Origin: Arthrobacter sp. Leaf234
GTDB lineage: Bacteria; Actinomycetota; Actinomycetes; Actinomycetales; Micrococcaceae
Assembly: GCF_001422665.1 (NCBI RefSeq)
Contig: NZ_LMLU01000001.1
Coordinates: forward strand, 1,452,732-1,516,731
Direction of reading: 5' to 3'
DNA: 64,000 bases
Numbering within the stretch: the first letter of the stretch is position 1; each line of letters opens with the position of its first letter. The notes beneath the pieces were generated by a model. That model was not told the DNA's origin. It saw only the letters and a list, made by a program, of their open reading frames with translations, and searched no databases. This document shows, piece after piece, positions 50,097 to 60,323 of the stretch. A program made the position numbers and the translations under genes.

Positions 50097-52013
50097 ATGT
50101 CTGAAACCACAGGCAACACCGCTGTCCGCAGCGATCTCCGCAACGTAGCCATCGTGGCCCACGTTGACCACGGAAAAACCACCCTGGTCGACGCCATGCT
50201 GAAGCAGACCAATTCGTTCGCGGCCCACGGCGACGTGGCCGACCGCGTCATGGACTCGGGCGACCTCGAGCGCGAGAAGGGCATCACCATCCTCGCGAAG
50301 AACACCACGGTGTTCTACGACGGCCCCGCGGCCAAGGGCGAGACCATCACCATCAACGTCATCGACACCCCGGGCCACGCCGACTTCGGCGGCGAGGTGG
50401 AGCGCGGGCTGTCCATGGTCGACGGCGTCGTCCTGCTCGTCGATGCGTCCGAGGGCCCGCTGCCCCAGACGCGCTTCGTGCTCCGCAAGGCCCTCGCGGC
50501 CAAGCTTCCCGTCATCCTCCTGGTCAACAAGACGGACCGGCCGGACTCCCGCATCGAGGAGGTCGTCAGTGAGTCGATGGACCTGCTCCTCGGACTCGCC
50601 TCCGACCTCGCCGACGAGGTGCCCGACCTGGACCTCGACCTCATCCTGAACGTGCCGGTCGTCTACGCGGCGGCCCGCGTGGGTGCCGCGTCGATCGAGC
50701 AGCCGGCGAACGGCAGCGCGCCGTCCAACGACAACCTGGAACCGCTGTTCCAGACGATCATCGACCACATCCCCGCGCCCCGCTACAACCCGGACGGTGT
50801 CCTCCAGGCGCACGTCACCAACCTCGACGCCTCGCCGTTCCTCGGCCGCCTCGCTCTGCTCCGCATCTTCAACGGCACGCTCCGCAAGGGCCAGCAGGTC
50901 GCCTGGGCCCGTCAGAACGGTGAGCTCAAGACCGTCAAGATCACCGAGCTGCTCGCCACGAAGGCCCTCGACCGTGTCCCCACCGACTCCGCGGGACCCG
51001 GCGAGATCGTCGCCGTCGCCGGTATCGAGGGCATCACCATCGGCGAGACCCTGACGGACGTCGACAATCCCCAGCCGCTGCCGCTCATCACGGTCGACGA
51101 CCCCGCGATCTCCGTCACCATCGGGATCAACACCTCGCCGCTGGCAGGCAAGGTCAAGGGTGCAAAGGTCACCGCGCGCCAGGTCAAGGACCGCCTCGAC
51201 AAGGAGCTCATCGGCAACGTCTCGCTCCGCGTGCTCCCCACCGCCCGCCCCGACGCCTGGGAGGTCCAGGGCCGCGGCGAGCTCGCGCTGGCCATCCTCG
51301 TGGAGCAGATGCGCCGCGAAGGCTTCGAGCTCACGGTCGGCAAGCCGCAGGTGGTCACCAGGACCATCGACGGCAAGATCCACGAGCCGATGGAGCACAT
51401 GACCATCGACGTCCCCGAGGAGTACCTCGGCGGCGTTACGCAGCTCATGGCCGCCCGCAAGGGACGCATGACCAACATGGCGAACCACGGTACCGGCTGG
51501 GTCCGCATGGAGTTCATCGTGCCCGCACGAGGCCTGATCGGCTTCCGCACCCGCTTCCTCACGGACACGCGCGGCGCCGGTATCGCCGCGTCCATCTCCG
51601 AGGGCTACGAGCCATGGGCCGGTGACATCGAGTACCGCACCAACGGGTCGATGATCGCCGACCGCGCCGGTGTCGTGACCCCGTTCGCGATGATCAACCT
51701 GCAGGAGCGCGGCTCCTTCTTCGTCCAGCCCACCTCCGAGGTGTACGAGGGCATGATCGTCGGCGAGAACTCACGCGCCGACGACATGGAGGTCAACATC
51801 ACGAAGGAGAAGAAGCTCACCAACATGCGTGCGGCTTCCTCGGACACCTTCGAGAACCTGACGCCGCCGCGGAACCTCACGCTGGAGGAGTCGCTCGAGT
51901 TCGCCCGCGAGGACGAGTGCGTGGAGGTCACGCCGGAGTCCATCCGTATCCGCAAGGTCATCCTGGACGCCAACGAGCGCATGCGCGCATCGCGTTCACG
52001 CGCCCGCGCCTGA
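50097..52013 (+). CDS. typA: Translational GTPase TypA/BipA
   Basis: 638 residues. Elongation-factor-like GTPase that binds ribosomes and supports growth under stress and large-subunit assembly. G1 [16 protein letters not shown] (about 17-32), G2/G3 with RGITIL-like [10 protein letters not shown] and [16 protein letters not shown], G4 VNKTDRP. Then domains II to V, with the EF-G-like [22 protein letters not shown] (TypA-typical C-terminal region) and [16 protein letters not shown]; the C-terminal domain closes with [33 protein letters not shown]. Full length; the first gene of a unit with the membrane protein 21 nt downstream. In many actinobacteria mshB lies between typA and this membrane protein; it is absent here. 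Confidence 0.97.
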   Translation: [638 protein letters not shown]

Positions 52014-52034
52014 TCACGGCTGTCCCCGCGCACC

Positions 52035-52583
52035 ATGGTCCCTGACGACGCCGGCACCTCCCCAGCAGGGGAGGGCCGGCGTTCGTCGTTCCCGTTCGGG
52101 GATGGTCCCGGTCGGTCGACCGCGGGCGTCGCGCCCGCGGGACCGTCCCGGGAGGCGTCCGACGCCGTGAGAGGCGCTCCTCCCGGGCGTATCCCGTCGA
52201 TCCTCGGGAGCGTGGCTGCGGGAGTCGTGGCGGCGGTCTTCGGGACCCTGCTGCACGGGCAGCTCCTGTACGTCGGCTCCGCCGCGATCCCGATCGGCGC
52301 GCTCGGGGCCCTGGTCCTCGCCGCGAGCCTCTTCCTGCTCAGCGGACTGTGGGCGCGCACCGTGATCCAGACGGCCGTCGCGGGGGCCGTGGCCTACGGC
52401 GTCGTGGCCCTGATCTCGACGTCCCCGAAGACCCTGATCCTCACCGGCGCCTCGGAGTCCGCCCCGGGGACGGCACTGGCCGGTAACCTGTGGCTCTTCG
52501 GTGTGCTGGTCGTGACGCTCGGCACCGTCGTGGTGGGGAGCATCGTGCTGAGGCCGGTCGGGTCCGCGGGCCGGAGGACCTGA
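52035..52583 (+). CDS. DUF6113-like membrane protein
   Basis: 182 residues from ATG 52035, 21 nt after typA. The first 50 residues are Gly/Pro/Ser-rich and probably disordered. Four membrane helices at about 54-74, 78-98, 105-125 and 150-170 (SILGSVAAGVVAAVFGTLLH, IPIGALGALVLAASLFLL, TVIQTAVAGAVAYGVVALIS, LWLFGVLVVTLGTVVVGSIV). Small membrane proteins of this type (DUF6113) sit between typA/mshB and fdxA in actinobacteria (for example near Rv1171). Function unknown; assignment to DUF6113 is from context and helix pattern, not a profile search. Confidence 0.68.
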   Translation: MVPDDAGTSPAGEGRRSSFPFGDGPGRSTAGVAPAGPSREASDAVRGAPPGRIPSILGSVAAGVVAAVFGTLLHGQLLYVGSAAIPIGALGALVLAASLFLLSGLWARTVIQTAVAGAVAYGVVALISTSPKTLILTGASESAPGTALAGNLWLFGVLVVTLGTVVVGSIVLRPVGSAGRRT

Positions 52584-52601
52584 CGGGACCGGGTCCTATC
52601 C

Positions 52602-53096
52602 TCAGTCCGCGGTGCGGTCCAGATGGTGCGCGAGCATGATCGACGTGGCTGTGCCGTCGGGGTCCGGTTCGCGCCGCGCATAGTCCTCGAAGACCTCGCG
52701 GATGCGTCCCATCATCTCGGCGCGGTGGGAATCGTTGAGCTTGATGCCCATCCGCCAGACGTCGATGTCGGCGGGCTGCAGGCCCTCGATCTCCTGCAGG
52801 AACGTCTCGACGAGGACGGGCGCGGCATTGGGGATGCGGCTGTTCCAGGAGAGGCCGGTGGCGCGGTAGGGGATCTCCTTCGCGCCGCGGTTGCCCGTCC
52901 TGGCGTCGTCCGCGGCGAGGAAACCCGTGGACAGCAGGGTCCGGACATGATGGAGGGCCGTTGCCGGATTCAGCTCCAGGATCTCTGCGATCTCCTTGTT
53001 GGTCCTCGCCTTATGGAGGCACAGGCGCAGGATGCGGATCCTGACCGGTGAGCTGAGTGCCCGCCCTCGGGCCTGGAGATCCTCGTCGACAGTCAT
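52602..53096 (-). CDS. Winged-helix (ArsR-like) transcriptional regulator
   Basis: 164 residues from ATG 53096, with TACAAT exactly 12 nt upstream. Wing-helix domain at about 8-85: SSPVRIRILRLCLHKARTNKEIAEILELNPATALHHVRTLLSTGFL, the ArsR/PadR-type helix-turn-helix that binds DNA. The C-terminal half (about 95-164) is helical with ADIDVWRMGIKLNDSHRAEMM and no conserved metal-binding Cys pair, so it is not a typical metal-sensing ArsR. Position between the typA-linked membrane protein (convergent, 18 nt) and the small SH3-like gene (same strand) does not point to a target. Confidence 0.85.
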   Translation of the reverse strand: MTVDEDLQARGRALSSPVRIRILRLCLHKARTNKEIAEILELNPATALHHVRTLLSTGFLAADDARTGNRGAKEIPYRATGLSWNSRIPNAAPVLVETFLQEIEGLQPADIDVWRMGIKLNDSHRAEMMGRIREVFEDYARREPDPDGTATSIMLAHHLDRTAD

Positions 53097-53102
53097 CCCC
53101 CG

Positions 53103-53108
53103 ATTGTA
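53103..53108 (-). promoter_or_regulatory. -10 element TACAAT for leaderless regulator mRNA
   Basis: TACAAT on the minus strand starts exactly 12 nt before the ATG at 53096; 6 nt of G-rich sequence between has no defined ribosome binding site spacing. Confidence 0.5.
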
Positions 53109-53237
53109 CGGGCACCCGGGTCATTGATTGATAGGTCCCAATCACTGTGACGGGTGATGACGTGCCGCCACACCGACTCCGGCCAGCGCCCGACCAGCAC
53201 CCCACCAACACCCCACCAGCATCCGGTCGGCGCGTGG

Positions 53238-53465
53238 TCAGCGCCTCGGCGCCCGCCGAGGGGGCGGAGGTGGCACGGCCCTCGCGGCGGTGATGTCGGC
53301 GAGCGGGACGACGACGTCCCCCCGCCGCGTCCGCACCGTGCACGAGCCGGGATCGAGCGCCACCAGGTCCCCGAGGGAGTCCGAGAACCCGTCCCCGTCG
53401 CGGCGGCGCACCACCACCCTCGTGCTGAGGGGGAGCGAGGCGAGGAGGTCGGCGGGGTTCTGCAC
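53238..53465 (-). CDS. Small SH3-like/Rv0428c-N-type protein
   Basis: 75 residues from GTG 53465. One small domain: RVVVRRRDGDGFSDSLGDLVALDPGSCTVRTRRGDVVVPLADITAARAVPP, a pattern like the SH3-like domain fused to GNAT acetyltransferases of the Rv0428c type (strand with VVPL.DI.AARAVPP is characteristic), here without the acetyltransferase. The tail is Pro/Arg-rich. Upstream, TACGCT lies exactly 12 nt before the GTG, supporting both the start and reality of this short gene. Function unknown; small domain proteins of this kind are often adjacent to fdxA in actinobacteria. Confidence 0.6.
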   Translation of the reverse strand: MQNPADLLASLPLSTRVVVRRRDGDGFSDSLGDLVALDPGSCTVRTRRGDVVVPLADITAARAVPPPPPRRAPRR

Positions 53466-53471
53466 GCGTCA

Positions 53472-53477
53472 AGCGTA
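53472..53477 (-). promoter_or_regulatory. -10 element TACGCT for small SH3-like gene
   Basis: Minus-strand TACGCT, first base 12 nt before the GTG at 53465; the exact spacing supports this small gene. Confidence 0.45.
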
Positions 53478-53620
53478 GGCGCACTGCACCTCCGACGTGC
53501 CGGCGGGTGGACCAGCGATCTCCGTGGATCCGGTCCGGGCGGGGCGGGGCCTTGCGTTAAGCTGGAAGCCGTACCCCAGGGTGCGTCAGCCGACCCCAGT
53601 CACCAGGAAAGGCGTGGGAA

Positions 53621-53968
53621 GTGACCTACGTAATCGCGCAGCCATGCGTGGATGTTAAGGACAAGGCCTGTATCGAGGAATGCCCTGTCGACTGCATCTA
53701 TGAGGGCGAGCGGTCGCTCTACATCCACCCCGACGAGTGCGTGGACTGCGGTGCGTGTGAACCCGTGTGCCCGGTGGAGGCCATCTACTACGAGGACGAC
53801 ACCCCCGAGCAGTGGGCCGAGTACTACAAGGCCAATGTCGAGTTCTTCGACGTGCCCGCTCCGGCCGGTGCGGCGCTCGGGTCGCCCGGCGGAGCGGCGA
53901 AGGTCGGCAACGCCGGGTTCGACCACCCGATCATCGCGGCGCTCCCGCCCCAGAACCAGCCCGCCTAG
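53621..53968 (+). CDS. fdxA: 7Fe ferredoxin (3Fe-4S/4Fe-4S)
   Basis: 115 residues from GTG 53621, with GGGAA just upstream. First cluster cysteines in QPCVDVKDKACIEECPVDC (the first Cys and CxxxCP spacing typical of the 7Fe type), second cluster in ECVDCGACEPVCPVEAI. Electron carrier, related to FdxA/FdxC of actinobacteria, which can serve cytochrome P450s, oxidoreductases and other reductases. The remaining 50 residues have an acidic segment (DDTPEQWAEYYKANVEFFDV) and a disordered tail. Stop codon directly adjoins the dapC start, an arrangement also in mycobacteria (Rv1177/Rv1178), so a link to the DAP pathway is well established by context. Confidence 0.94.
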   Translation: MTYVIAQPCVDVKDKACIEECPVDCIYEGERSLYIHPDECVDCGACEPVCPVEAIYYEDDTPEQWAEYYKANVEFFDVPAPAGAALGSPGGAAKVGNAGFDHPIIAALPPQNQPA

Positions 53969-55123
53969 GTGGTGGCCGGGGAGCCGAGACCGTTCGGCCT
54001 ACAGCTGCCGGACTACCCGTGGGACGCCATGGCGCCCTACCGGGAGATCGCCGCACGGCACCCCGACGGCATCGTCGACCTGTCGATCGGCACCCCCGTG
54101 GATCCCACGCCCGGCCTCATCCAGGACGCCCTGGCCTCGGCGGCGGACGCTCACGGCTACCCGACGACCCACGGGACGCAGGCACTCCGTGAGGCCATCA
54201 GCGACTGGTTCGCGCGCCGCAGGGGAGTGACCGACCTCGATCCGCAGGACATCCTGCCAACTGTCGGTTCCAAGGAGCTCGTGGCGTGGCTGCCCCTGCT
54301 GCTGGGCCTGCGGGCCGGTGACGTCGTGGTGCGTCCCACGGTCGCCTATCCCACGTACGACGTCGGGGCCCACCTCGCCGGCGCCACCCCGGTCGCGGCC
54401 GACTCCCTCGACGAGCTCCCCGACGACGTCCGCGCACGCGTCCGGCTCGTGTGGATCAACTCGCCCGGCAATCCGACCGGAGAGGTGCTGGACGTCCCAG
54501 CGCTGAAGACGGTCGTCGACGACGCCCGCGCGCTCGGTGCCGTCGTCGCCTCGGACGAGTGCTACGGCGAACTGGGCTGGGGTGCGTGGGATCCCGCCGA
54601 CGGCGGGGAACCGGTCCCGAGCGTGCTCGACCCGCGGGTCTCCGGCGGCTCGCACGCGAACCTCCTCGCGGTGTACTCGCTGAGCAAGCAGTCGAATGTC
54701 GCCGGGTATCGGGCCGCCTTCACGGCCGGCGACCCGGCGATCGTCGCCAACCTCGTCAACTCGCGCAAGCACGCCGGCATGATCGTGCCGTATCCGGTGC
54801 AGGAGGCCATGCGCACAGCCCTGGCGGACGATGCCCACGTCGCCGCGCAGAAGGACCTCTACCGCCGTCGTCGGGGGGTGCTCGTCCCCGCCCTGGAGCG
54901 CGCGGGCTTCACCGTCTCGGGTTCGGTGGCGGGCCTGTATCTCTGGGTGACCAACGGGCAGGGGACCTGGGACACCATCGGCATGCTGGCCGGGCTCGGG
55001 ATCCTCGCGGGTCCCGGCGTGTTCTACGGGGACGCGGGGAACGGCTTCGTCAGGGTCGCCCTGACGGGCACAGACGAGCGGGTCGATGCGGCCGCCGCCC
55101 GGCTGGCGGACACTCTCCGCTGA
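53969..55123 (+). CDS. dapC: N-succinyldiaminopimelate aminotransferase
   Basis: 384 residues from GTG 53969, immediately after the fdxA stop. PLP aminotransferase fold type I: DLSIGTPVDPTP near the N-terminus, NSPGNPTGEVL (substrate loop), SDECYGELGW (Asp/Tyr of the cofactor site) and the PLP Lys in YSLSKQSNVAGYRAAF (about residue 235). Converts succinyl-amino-keto-pimelate to N-succinyl-LL-DAP with glutamate, downstream of DapD and upstream of DapE, both encoded at 59-61 kb. The fdxA-dapC pair is typical of actinobacteria; the reaction is inferred from family and linkage. Alternative start codons a few residues inside are possible. Confidence 0.92.
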   Translation: MVAGEPRPFGLQLPDYPWDAMAPYREIAARHPDGIVDLSIGTPVDPTPGLIQDALASAADAHGYPTTHGTQALREAISDWFARRRGVTDLDPQDILPTVGSKELVAWLPLLLGLRAGDVVVRPTVAYPTYDVGAHLAGATPVAADSLDELPDDVRARVRLVWINSPGNPTGEVLDVPALKTVVDDARALGAVVASDECYGELGWGAWDPADGGEPVPSVLDPRVSGGSHANLLAVYSLSKQSNVAGYRAAFTAGDPAIVANLVNSRKHAGMIVPYPVQEAMRTALADDAHVAAQKDLYRRRRGVLVPALERAGFTVSGSVAGLYLWVTNGQGTWDTIGMLAGLGILAGPGVFYGDAGNGFVRVALTGTDERVDAAAARLADTLR

Positions 55124-55289
55124 GGACGCGTGCCGTTGCTGTTCCACAACGAAGGCCAGCAGGATTAGTGGTGGAGGGCTGCCGGACGGTAGCGTTTCAG
55201 CTGAATATGCGATCGCCGGAACGACGCGTGTCCTCCTGCGCAGCGATGATCGTGGCGACACCCCCGCTCCAGCTCCTGAAGGAGAATCA

Positions 55290-56573
<1,284 letters not shown>

Positions 56574-56591
56574 CACCGCAGCACGGACCGT

Positions 56592-56635
56592 ACGACGACG
56601 GCCGCCCACCTCGCGAGGTGGGCGGCCGTCGTCGT
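56592..56635. terminator. Bidirectional 22-bp palindromic terminator between gltA and galE
   Basis: Perfect inverted repeat, arms 56592-56613 and 56614-56635 with no spacer; core CCCACCTCGCGAGGTGGG. Serves both convergent genes. No T-run on either side. Confidence 0.8.
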
Positions 56636-56647
56636 GGTACCGGGGCG

Positions 56648-57676
56648 TCAGGCGTTCTGGTGCATGGTGGCGTAGCCCTGCGGGTTGTTCCGCTGCCAGC
56701 GCCAGTGGTCCTCGCACATCTCGGCGAGCGTGCGGGCGGCGGACCAGCCGAGGTCGGCGAGGGCCGAGGAGGGGTCCGCGTAGCTGACGGCGGCGTCCCC
56801 GGGGCGGCGGGGGGCGAACTCGTACGGGATCTCGCGGCCCACGGCTGCCGAGAAGGCGGCGAGGACCTCGAGGACCGAGGACCCGTTGCCGGTGCCGAGG
56901 TTCCAGGTGTGCACGCCGCCGTGGGCCACGAGGTAGTCCAGCGCGGCGAGGTGGCCGGCGGCGAGGTCGACGACGTGGATGTAGTCGCGGACCCCCGTGC
57001 CGTCCGGCGTCGGGTAGTCGTTGCCGAACACCAGGACCTTCTCGCGGCGCCCCACGGCCACCTGCGCCACGAACGGCAGGAGGTTGTTCGGGATGCCGGT
57101 GGGGTCCTCGCCGATCGTGCCGGAGGAGTGCGCGCCCACCGGGTTGAAGTAGCGCAGCAGGGCGATGTTCCAGCGGGCATCCGCCGCCCCGAGGTCGCTG
57201 AGGATGTCCTCGATCTGCTCCTTGGTGCGTCCGTAGGGGTTGACGGCGTCGAGCGGGAGCTTCTCCGTGAGCGGTACTTCCTCGGACGCCCCGTAGACCG
57301 TGGCGGAGGAGCTGAACACGAGCGTGCGCACTCCGGCGTCGTCCATGACGCGCAGGAGGTTCAGCGTCCCGCCCACGTTGTTGTGGTAGTAGTACAGCGG
57401 CTTCTCCACCGACTCGCCGACCGCCTTCAGTCCCGCGAAGTGGATCACGGCGTCGACCTGCTCCTCCGCGAAGATCGCGCGGAGTCGGGCCTCGTCGAGG
57501 AGGTCGGCGTGGTGGAACACCGGGGAACGGCCGGCGAGGGTGGCGACGCGCTGCAGGGAGGTCTCGGTGGAGTTCAGCAGGTTGTCGACGACGACGACGT
57601 CGTGGCCGTTCTCGAGCAGGGTCAGGACGGTGTGCGAGCCGATGTAGCCACTGCCACCGGTAACGAGGATCTTCAT
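56648..57676 (-). CDS. galE: UDP-glucose 4-epimerase
   Basis: 342 residues, ATG 57676 with TAGGAT exactly 12 nt upstream. SDR-type epimerase interconverting UDP-glucose and UDP-galactose. NAD-binding motif VTGGSGYIGSHTVLTLLENG (about 5-24), Ser of the active site in VFSSSATVYGASEEVP (about 120), YxxxK in NPYGRTKEQI (about 147), and substrate region KVLVFGNDYPTPDGTGVRDYIHVVDLA. Links with galU at 12 kb to provide UDP-galactose for cell-surface polymers. Convergent with gltA. Confidence 0.95.
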   Translation of the reverse strand: MKILVTGGSGYIGSHTVLTLLENGHDVVVVDNLLNSTETSLQRVATLAGRSPVFHHADLLDEARLRAIFAEEQVDAVIHFAGLKAVGESVEKPLYYYHNNVGGTLNLLRVMDDAGVRTLVFSSSATVYGASEEVPLTEKLPLDAVNPYGRTKEQIEDILSDLGAADARWNIALLRYFNPVGAHSSGTIGEDPTGIPNNLLPFVAQVAVGRREKVLVFGNDYPTPDGTGVRDYIHVVDLAAGHLAALDYLVAHGGVHTWNLGTGNGSSVLEVLAAFSAAVGREIPYEFAPRRPGDAAVSYADPSSALADLGWSAARTLAEMCEDHWRWQRNNPQGYATMHQNA

Positions 57677-57682
57677 GCTCCC

Positions 57683-57688
57683 ATCCTA
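57683..57688 (-). promoter_or_regulatory. -10 element TAGGAT for leaderless galE mRNA
   Basis: TAGGAT on the minus strand begins exactly 12 nt before the galE ATG; a GGGAG lies in the 6 nt between but is too close to act as an ordinary ribosome site. Confidence 0.5.
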
Positions 57689-57805
57689 GGCGGGCGCTCA
57701 CTCGGGCCCGCGGGATGACGGCGTCCCCGGCGGTCCCTGCACCTCTGGAGCGTCGTGGATCCGGAGGCTACTGTAGGACCAGCATGACCGGTCCGAAGGA
57801 GGCCC

Positions 57806-58420
57806 ATGTCGTACCCCGACCCCGGCTACAGCACGTACTTCACCGTGGACACCTCGGAGGTGCTGCTCGTGGCGCTCTACCTGAGGGACTGCGCGGACTT
57901 CCGGGGGCTCGGGAGGCCGGCGCTGCCGCCGGTCACTCCTGCGGTCCGCCCGGTGGACCTCCGGCGCCTGGTGGAACCCGTCGGGGGGTCGGCCACACTG
58001 CGCGTCGAGTGGGAGGCGTGGTGGCACAGCCTCCTCTCGCACCGCATCAGTGACGCCGTCCTCCCGGTCCCGCCGCGCTTCGAGGCGCTCGACGGCATGG
58101 AGGCGCTGAAGGCCCTCCTGCGGGCCCGTGTCGGGGCGGCGACCGACTGGGCCGAGGAGCGGTGCGCGGAGTACGCCCTGCACGCCGGCTCACGCGGGGC
58201 CGAGAGCATTGAATACCTGCTGTCCCGCATGATCCAGGAGCGCGAACTCGAACTGGGCCGGGCGGCGCGGCGGTTCACGCTCCAGGTGATCGAGCTGCCC
58301 CTGGGGGTGCGCCGCGCCTGGTGGGTGGAACCGGACAAGCTCCTCATGTGCCAGGAACTGTTCGACGACGAACAGTCCTTCCGCAGTTACGTGGAGCCCG
58401 TGATCAGGATGCTGGCCTGA
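57806..58420 (+). CDS. Hypothetical protein, 204 residues
   Basis: 204 residues from ATG 57806 with AAGGAGG 4 nt upstream. No domain recognised. Tyr- and Trp-containing N-terminus (DPGYSTYFTVDTSEVLLVALYLRDC), a middle region with RVEWEAWWHSLLSHRISDAV, and a C-terminus with RRAWWVEPDKLLMCQELFDDEQSFRSYVEPVIRMLA that resembles short globular domain ends. No signal peptide or membrane helix. Convergent with the secreted protein gene, with 12 nt between stops. Good ribosome site and codon bias make it a real gene; function unknown. Confidence 0.65.
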   Translation: MSYPDPGYSTYFTVDTSEVLLVALYLRDCADFRGLGRPALPPVTPAVRPVDLRRLVEPVGGSATLRVEWEAWWHSLLSHRISDAVLPVPPRFEALDGMEALKALLRARVGAATDWAEERCAEYALHAGSRGAESIEYLLSRMIQERELELGRAARRFTLQVIELPLGVRRAWWVEPDKLLMCQELFDDEQSFRSYVEPVIRMLA

Positions 58421-58432
58421 CCTGCCCGTGGC

Positions 58433-59311
58433 TCAGGGAGTGGCGCCCGCGACGGTGATGGTCACGATCCCCGACTCCGTTCCGACCGTGCTCCAGCCGC
58501 CCTCGGCCCGGTCCCACTCCAGGCCCGAGTGGGAGACCGAGGTGATGTGGAGGGTCGAGGCATTCGCGACGGCCCACTGTGCGGCCGCCCACCCGAGGTC
58601 GCCCGAGACGTCCAGCCTCAGGAGGGTGCCGTCGGCGGTGCCGCCCAGCGGCCCGAAGGCCTCGTCAGCGGCGGCGGAGACCGCGAGGACATCGCCCGTC
58701 GTCGTCGGGTCGCGGAGCGTGCAGTCCAGTGCGGCGGGTGAGTTGCCCGTCAGGGCCGAGGCGAACGCGCGGCCCTCGGGCTCGTGGTCGGCGTAGGCTT
58801 CCGGGAAGGCCGAGCGCTGCACGGTCTGCGCCGCCTCGGTGATGGGCAGGTCCTCGTAGCCCGGGACCTGCACGAGTGCGTCGTAGAACGCGCCGGTGGC
58901 GTAGGCGGGCCTCATGATCTGCTCCTCGGTACCCCACCCCTGGGACGGACGCTGCTGGAACAGCCCCCGGGAATCCGGCCCGGCGTCGTCGCCGTAGTCG
59001 ATGTTCTCCAGGCGCGACTCCTGGATGGCGGTCGCGATCGCGATCGACGCAGCGCGGGCGGGCAGCCCGCGCTGCACCGCGATCCCCGAGATGAGGGCGG
59101 CATTCCCCGCCTGCGTCGGAGTGAGCTCGAAGGTGTCGGCGCCCACCGTGGCGTTGCACCGCTCACGGACCAGGACCTCACTCCGGTCCAGCTGGGTCAC
59201 CGCCAGCCCGGCGCCGCCCACGACGACGACACCGAGCACGGTGAGCATCGCCGCCGTCCGGACGCGCCGTCGACGCCGCCTGACGGCTGCGGACGGAGAT
59301 CGGGGGGTCAC
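58433..59311 (-). CDS. Secreted/anchored lysozyme-like domain protein
   Basis: 292 residues from GTG 59311, starting 3 nt after the dapD stop, so probably in the same operon. N-terminal Arg cluster then one membrane helix (about 21-42, LTVLGVVVVGGAGLAVTQ) places the rest outside the cytoplasm. The ectodomain has a lysozyme/transglycosylase-like region (ISGIAVQRGLPARAASIAIATAIQESRLENIDYG) with a candidate catalytic Glu in the QES motif (about residue 95), then DSRGLFQQRPSQGWGTEEQIM. Likely acts on peptidoglycan or anchors there; co-transcription with dapD would fit diaminopimelate supply for cell wall, but that is inference. Confidence 0.72.
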   Translation of the reverse strand: MTPRSPSAAVRRRRRRVRTAAMLTVLGVVVVGGAGLAVTQLDRSEVLVRERCNATVGADTFELTPTQAGNAALISGIAVQRGLPARAASIAIATAIQESRLENIDYGDDAGPDSRGLFQQRPSQGWGTEEQIMRPAYATGAFYDALVQVPGYEDLPITEAAQTVQRSAFPEAYADHEPEGRAFASALTGNSPAALDCTLRDPTTTGDVLAVSAAADEAFGPLGGTADGTLLRLDVSGDLGWAAAQWAVANASTLHITSVSHSGLEWDRAEGGWSTVGTESGIVTITVAGATP

Positions 59312-59314
59312 GGG

Positions 59315-60316
59315 TCAGTTGGCATGCAGTGCCGGGTTGAGCGCGATGCCCTCACCCGTCCGCGGCTGCGCCTCCACGGCTCCGGTCGTGGAATTGCGAC
59401 GGAACAGGATGCCGGGCTCGCCGGAGAGGTTCTTCGCCTTCACGACGCTCCCGTCCTGCAGCGTGACCTTGGTGCCGGCCGTCAGGTAGAGTCCGGCCTC
59501 GACCACGCAGTCGTCGCCGAGCGAGATGCCGACTCCGGCCTCGGCGCCGAGCAGGCAGCGCTCGCCGATGGTGATGCGTTCCGTGCCACCGCCCGAGAGG
59601 GTGCCCATGATCGAGGCACCCCCGCCGATGTCCGAACCGTCACCGACGACGACGCCGGCCGAGATCCGGCCCTCGACCATGGAGTGGCCGAGGGTCCCGG
59701 CGTTGAAGTTCACGAACCCCTCGTGCATGACCGTGGTGCCCTCCGCGAGGTGCGCGCCGAGGCGCACGCGGTCCGCGTCGGCGATCCGCACACCGGCCGG
59801 CACCACGTAGTCCACCATGCGGGGGAACTTGTCCACCCCGTACACGGCGACGGGTCCACGGGCGCGCATGGCGGCCCGCACCGTCTCGAAGCCCTCGGCG
59901 GCGGCGGGGCCGTGGTTCGTCCAGACGACATTGGCGAGGAGACCGAAGACACCGTCGAGGTTCACGGTGTTGGGCTGGACCAGCCGGTGCGAGAGAAGAT
60001 GCAGCCGCAGGTAGGCGTCCTCGGTGCCGGCCGGTGCGTCGTCCAGCTCGATGGTGATCTCGACGACGCGCTGGGAGACTCCCCGGGCTGTGTCGACGCC
60101 GGCCCTTGCCAGTGCCTCGAGGGTGTCGCGGAGACCGGACCCGGTCGCGCCTGCCGCTCCGCCGATGGTTCCGTCCGAGGGCGCCTCTCCCAGCCAGGGT
60201 GCGGGGAACCAGGTGTCGAGGACCACGCCGTCCGTGGTGACCGTGGCGAGGCCCAGACCACCGGCCGGCCGCCGGGAGTCGCCGGGCAGGGGTGGGTTCG
60301 GCAGGGGAGTCGTCAT
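59315..60316 (-). CDS. dapD: Tetrahydrodipicolinate N-succinyltransferase
   Basis: 333 residues from ATG 60316 with TAGACT 13 nt upstream. Adds a succinyl group to tetrahydrodipicolinate, the first step of the succinylase branch. N-terminal helical domain (about 1-150), then a left-handed beta-helix made of hexapeptide repeats ([76 protein letters not shown]). This actinobacterial DapD type is larger than the E. coli one. The gene is divergent from dapE with only 33 nt between starts, so both depend on overlapping promoters. Confidence 0.94.
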   Translation of the reverse strand: MTTPLPNPPLPGDSRRPAGGLGLATVTTDGVVLDTWFPAPWLGEAPSDGTIGGAAGATGSGLRDTLEALARAGVDTARGVSQRVVEITIELDDAPAGTEDAYLRLHLLSHRLVQPNTVNLDGVFGLLANVVWTNHGPAAAEGFETVRAAMRARGPVAVYGVDKFPRMVDYVVPAGVRIADADRVRLGAHLAEGTTVMHEGFVNFNAGTLGHSMVEGRISAGVVVGDGSDIGGGASIMGTLSGGGTERITIGERCLLGAEAGVGISLGDDCVVEAGLYLTAGTKVTLQDGSVVKAKNLSGEPGILFRRNSTTGAVEAQPRTGEGIALNPALHAN

Positions 60317-60323
60317 GGGCAGC

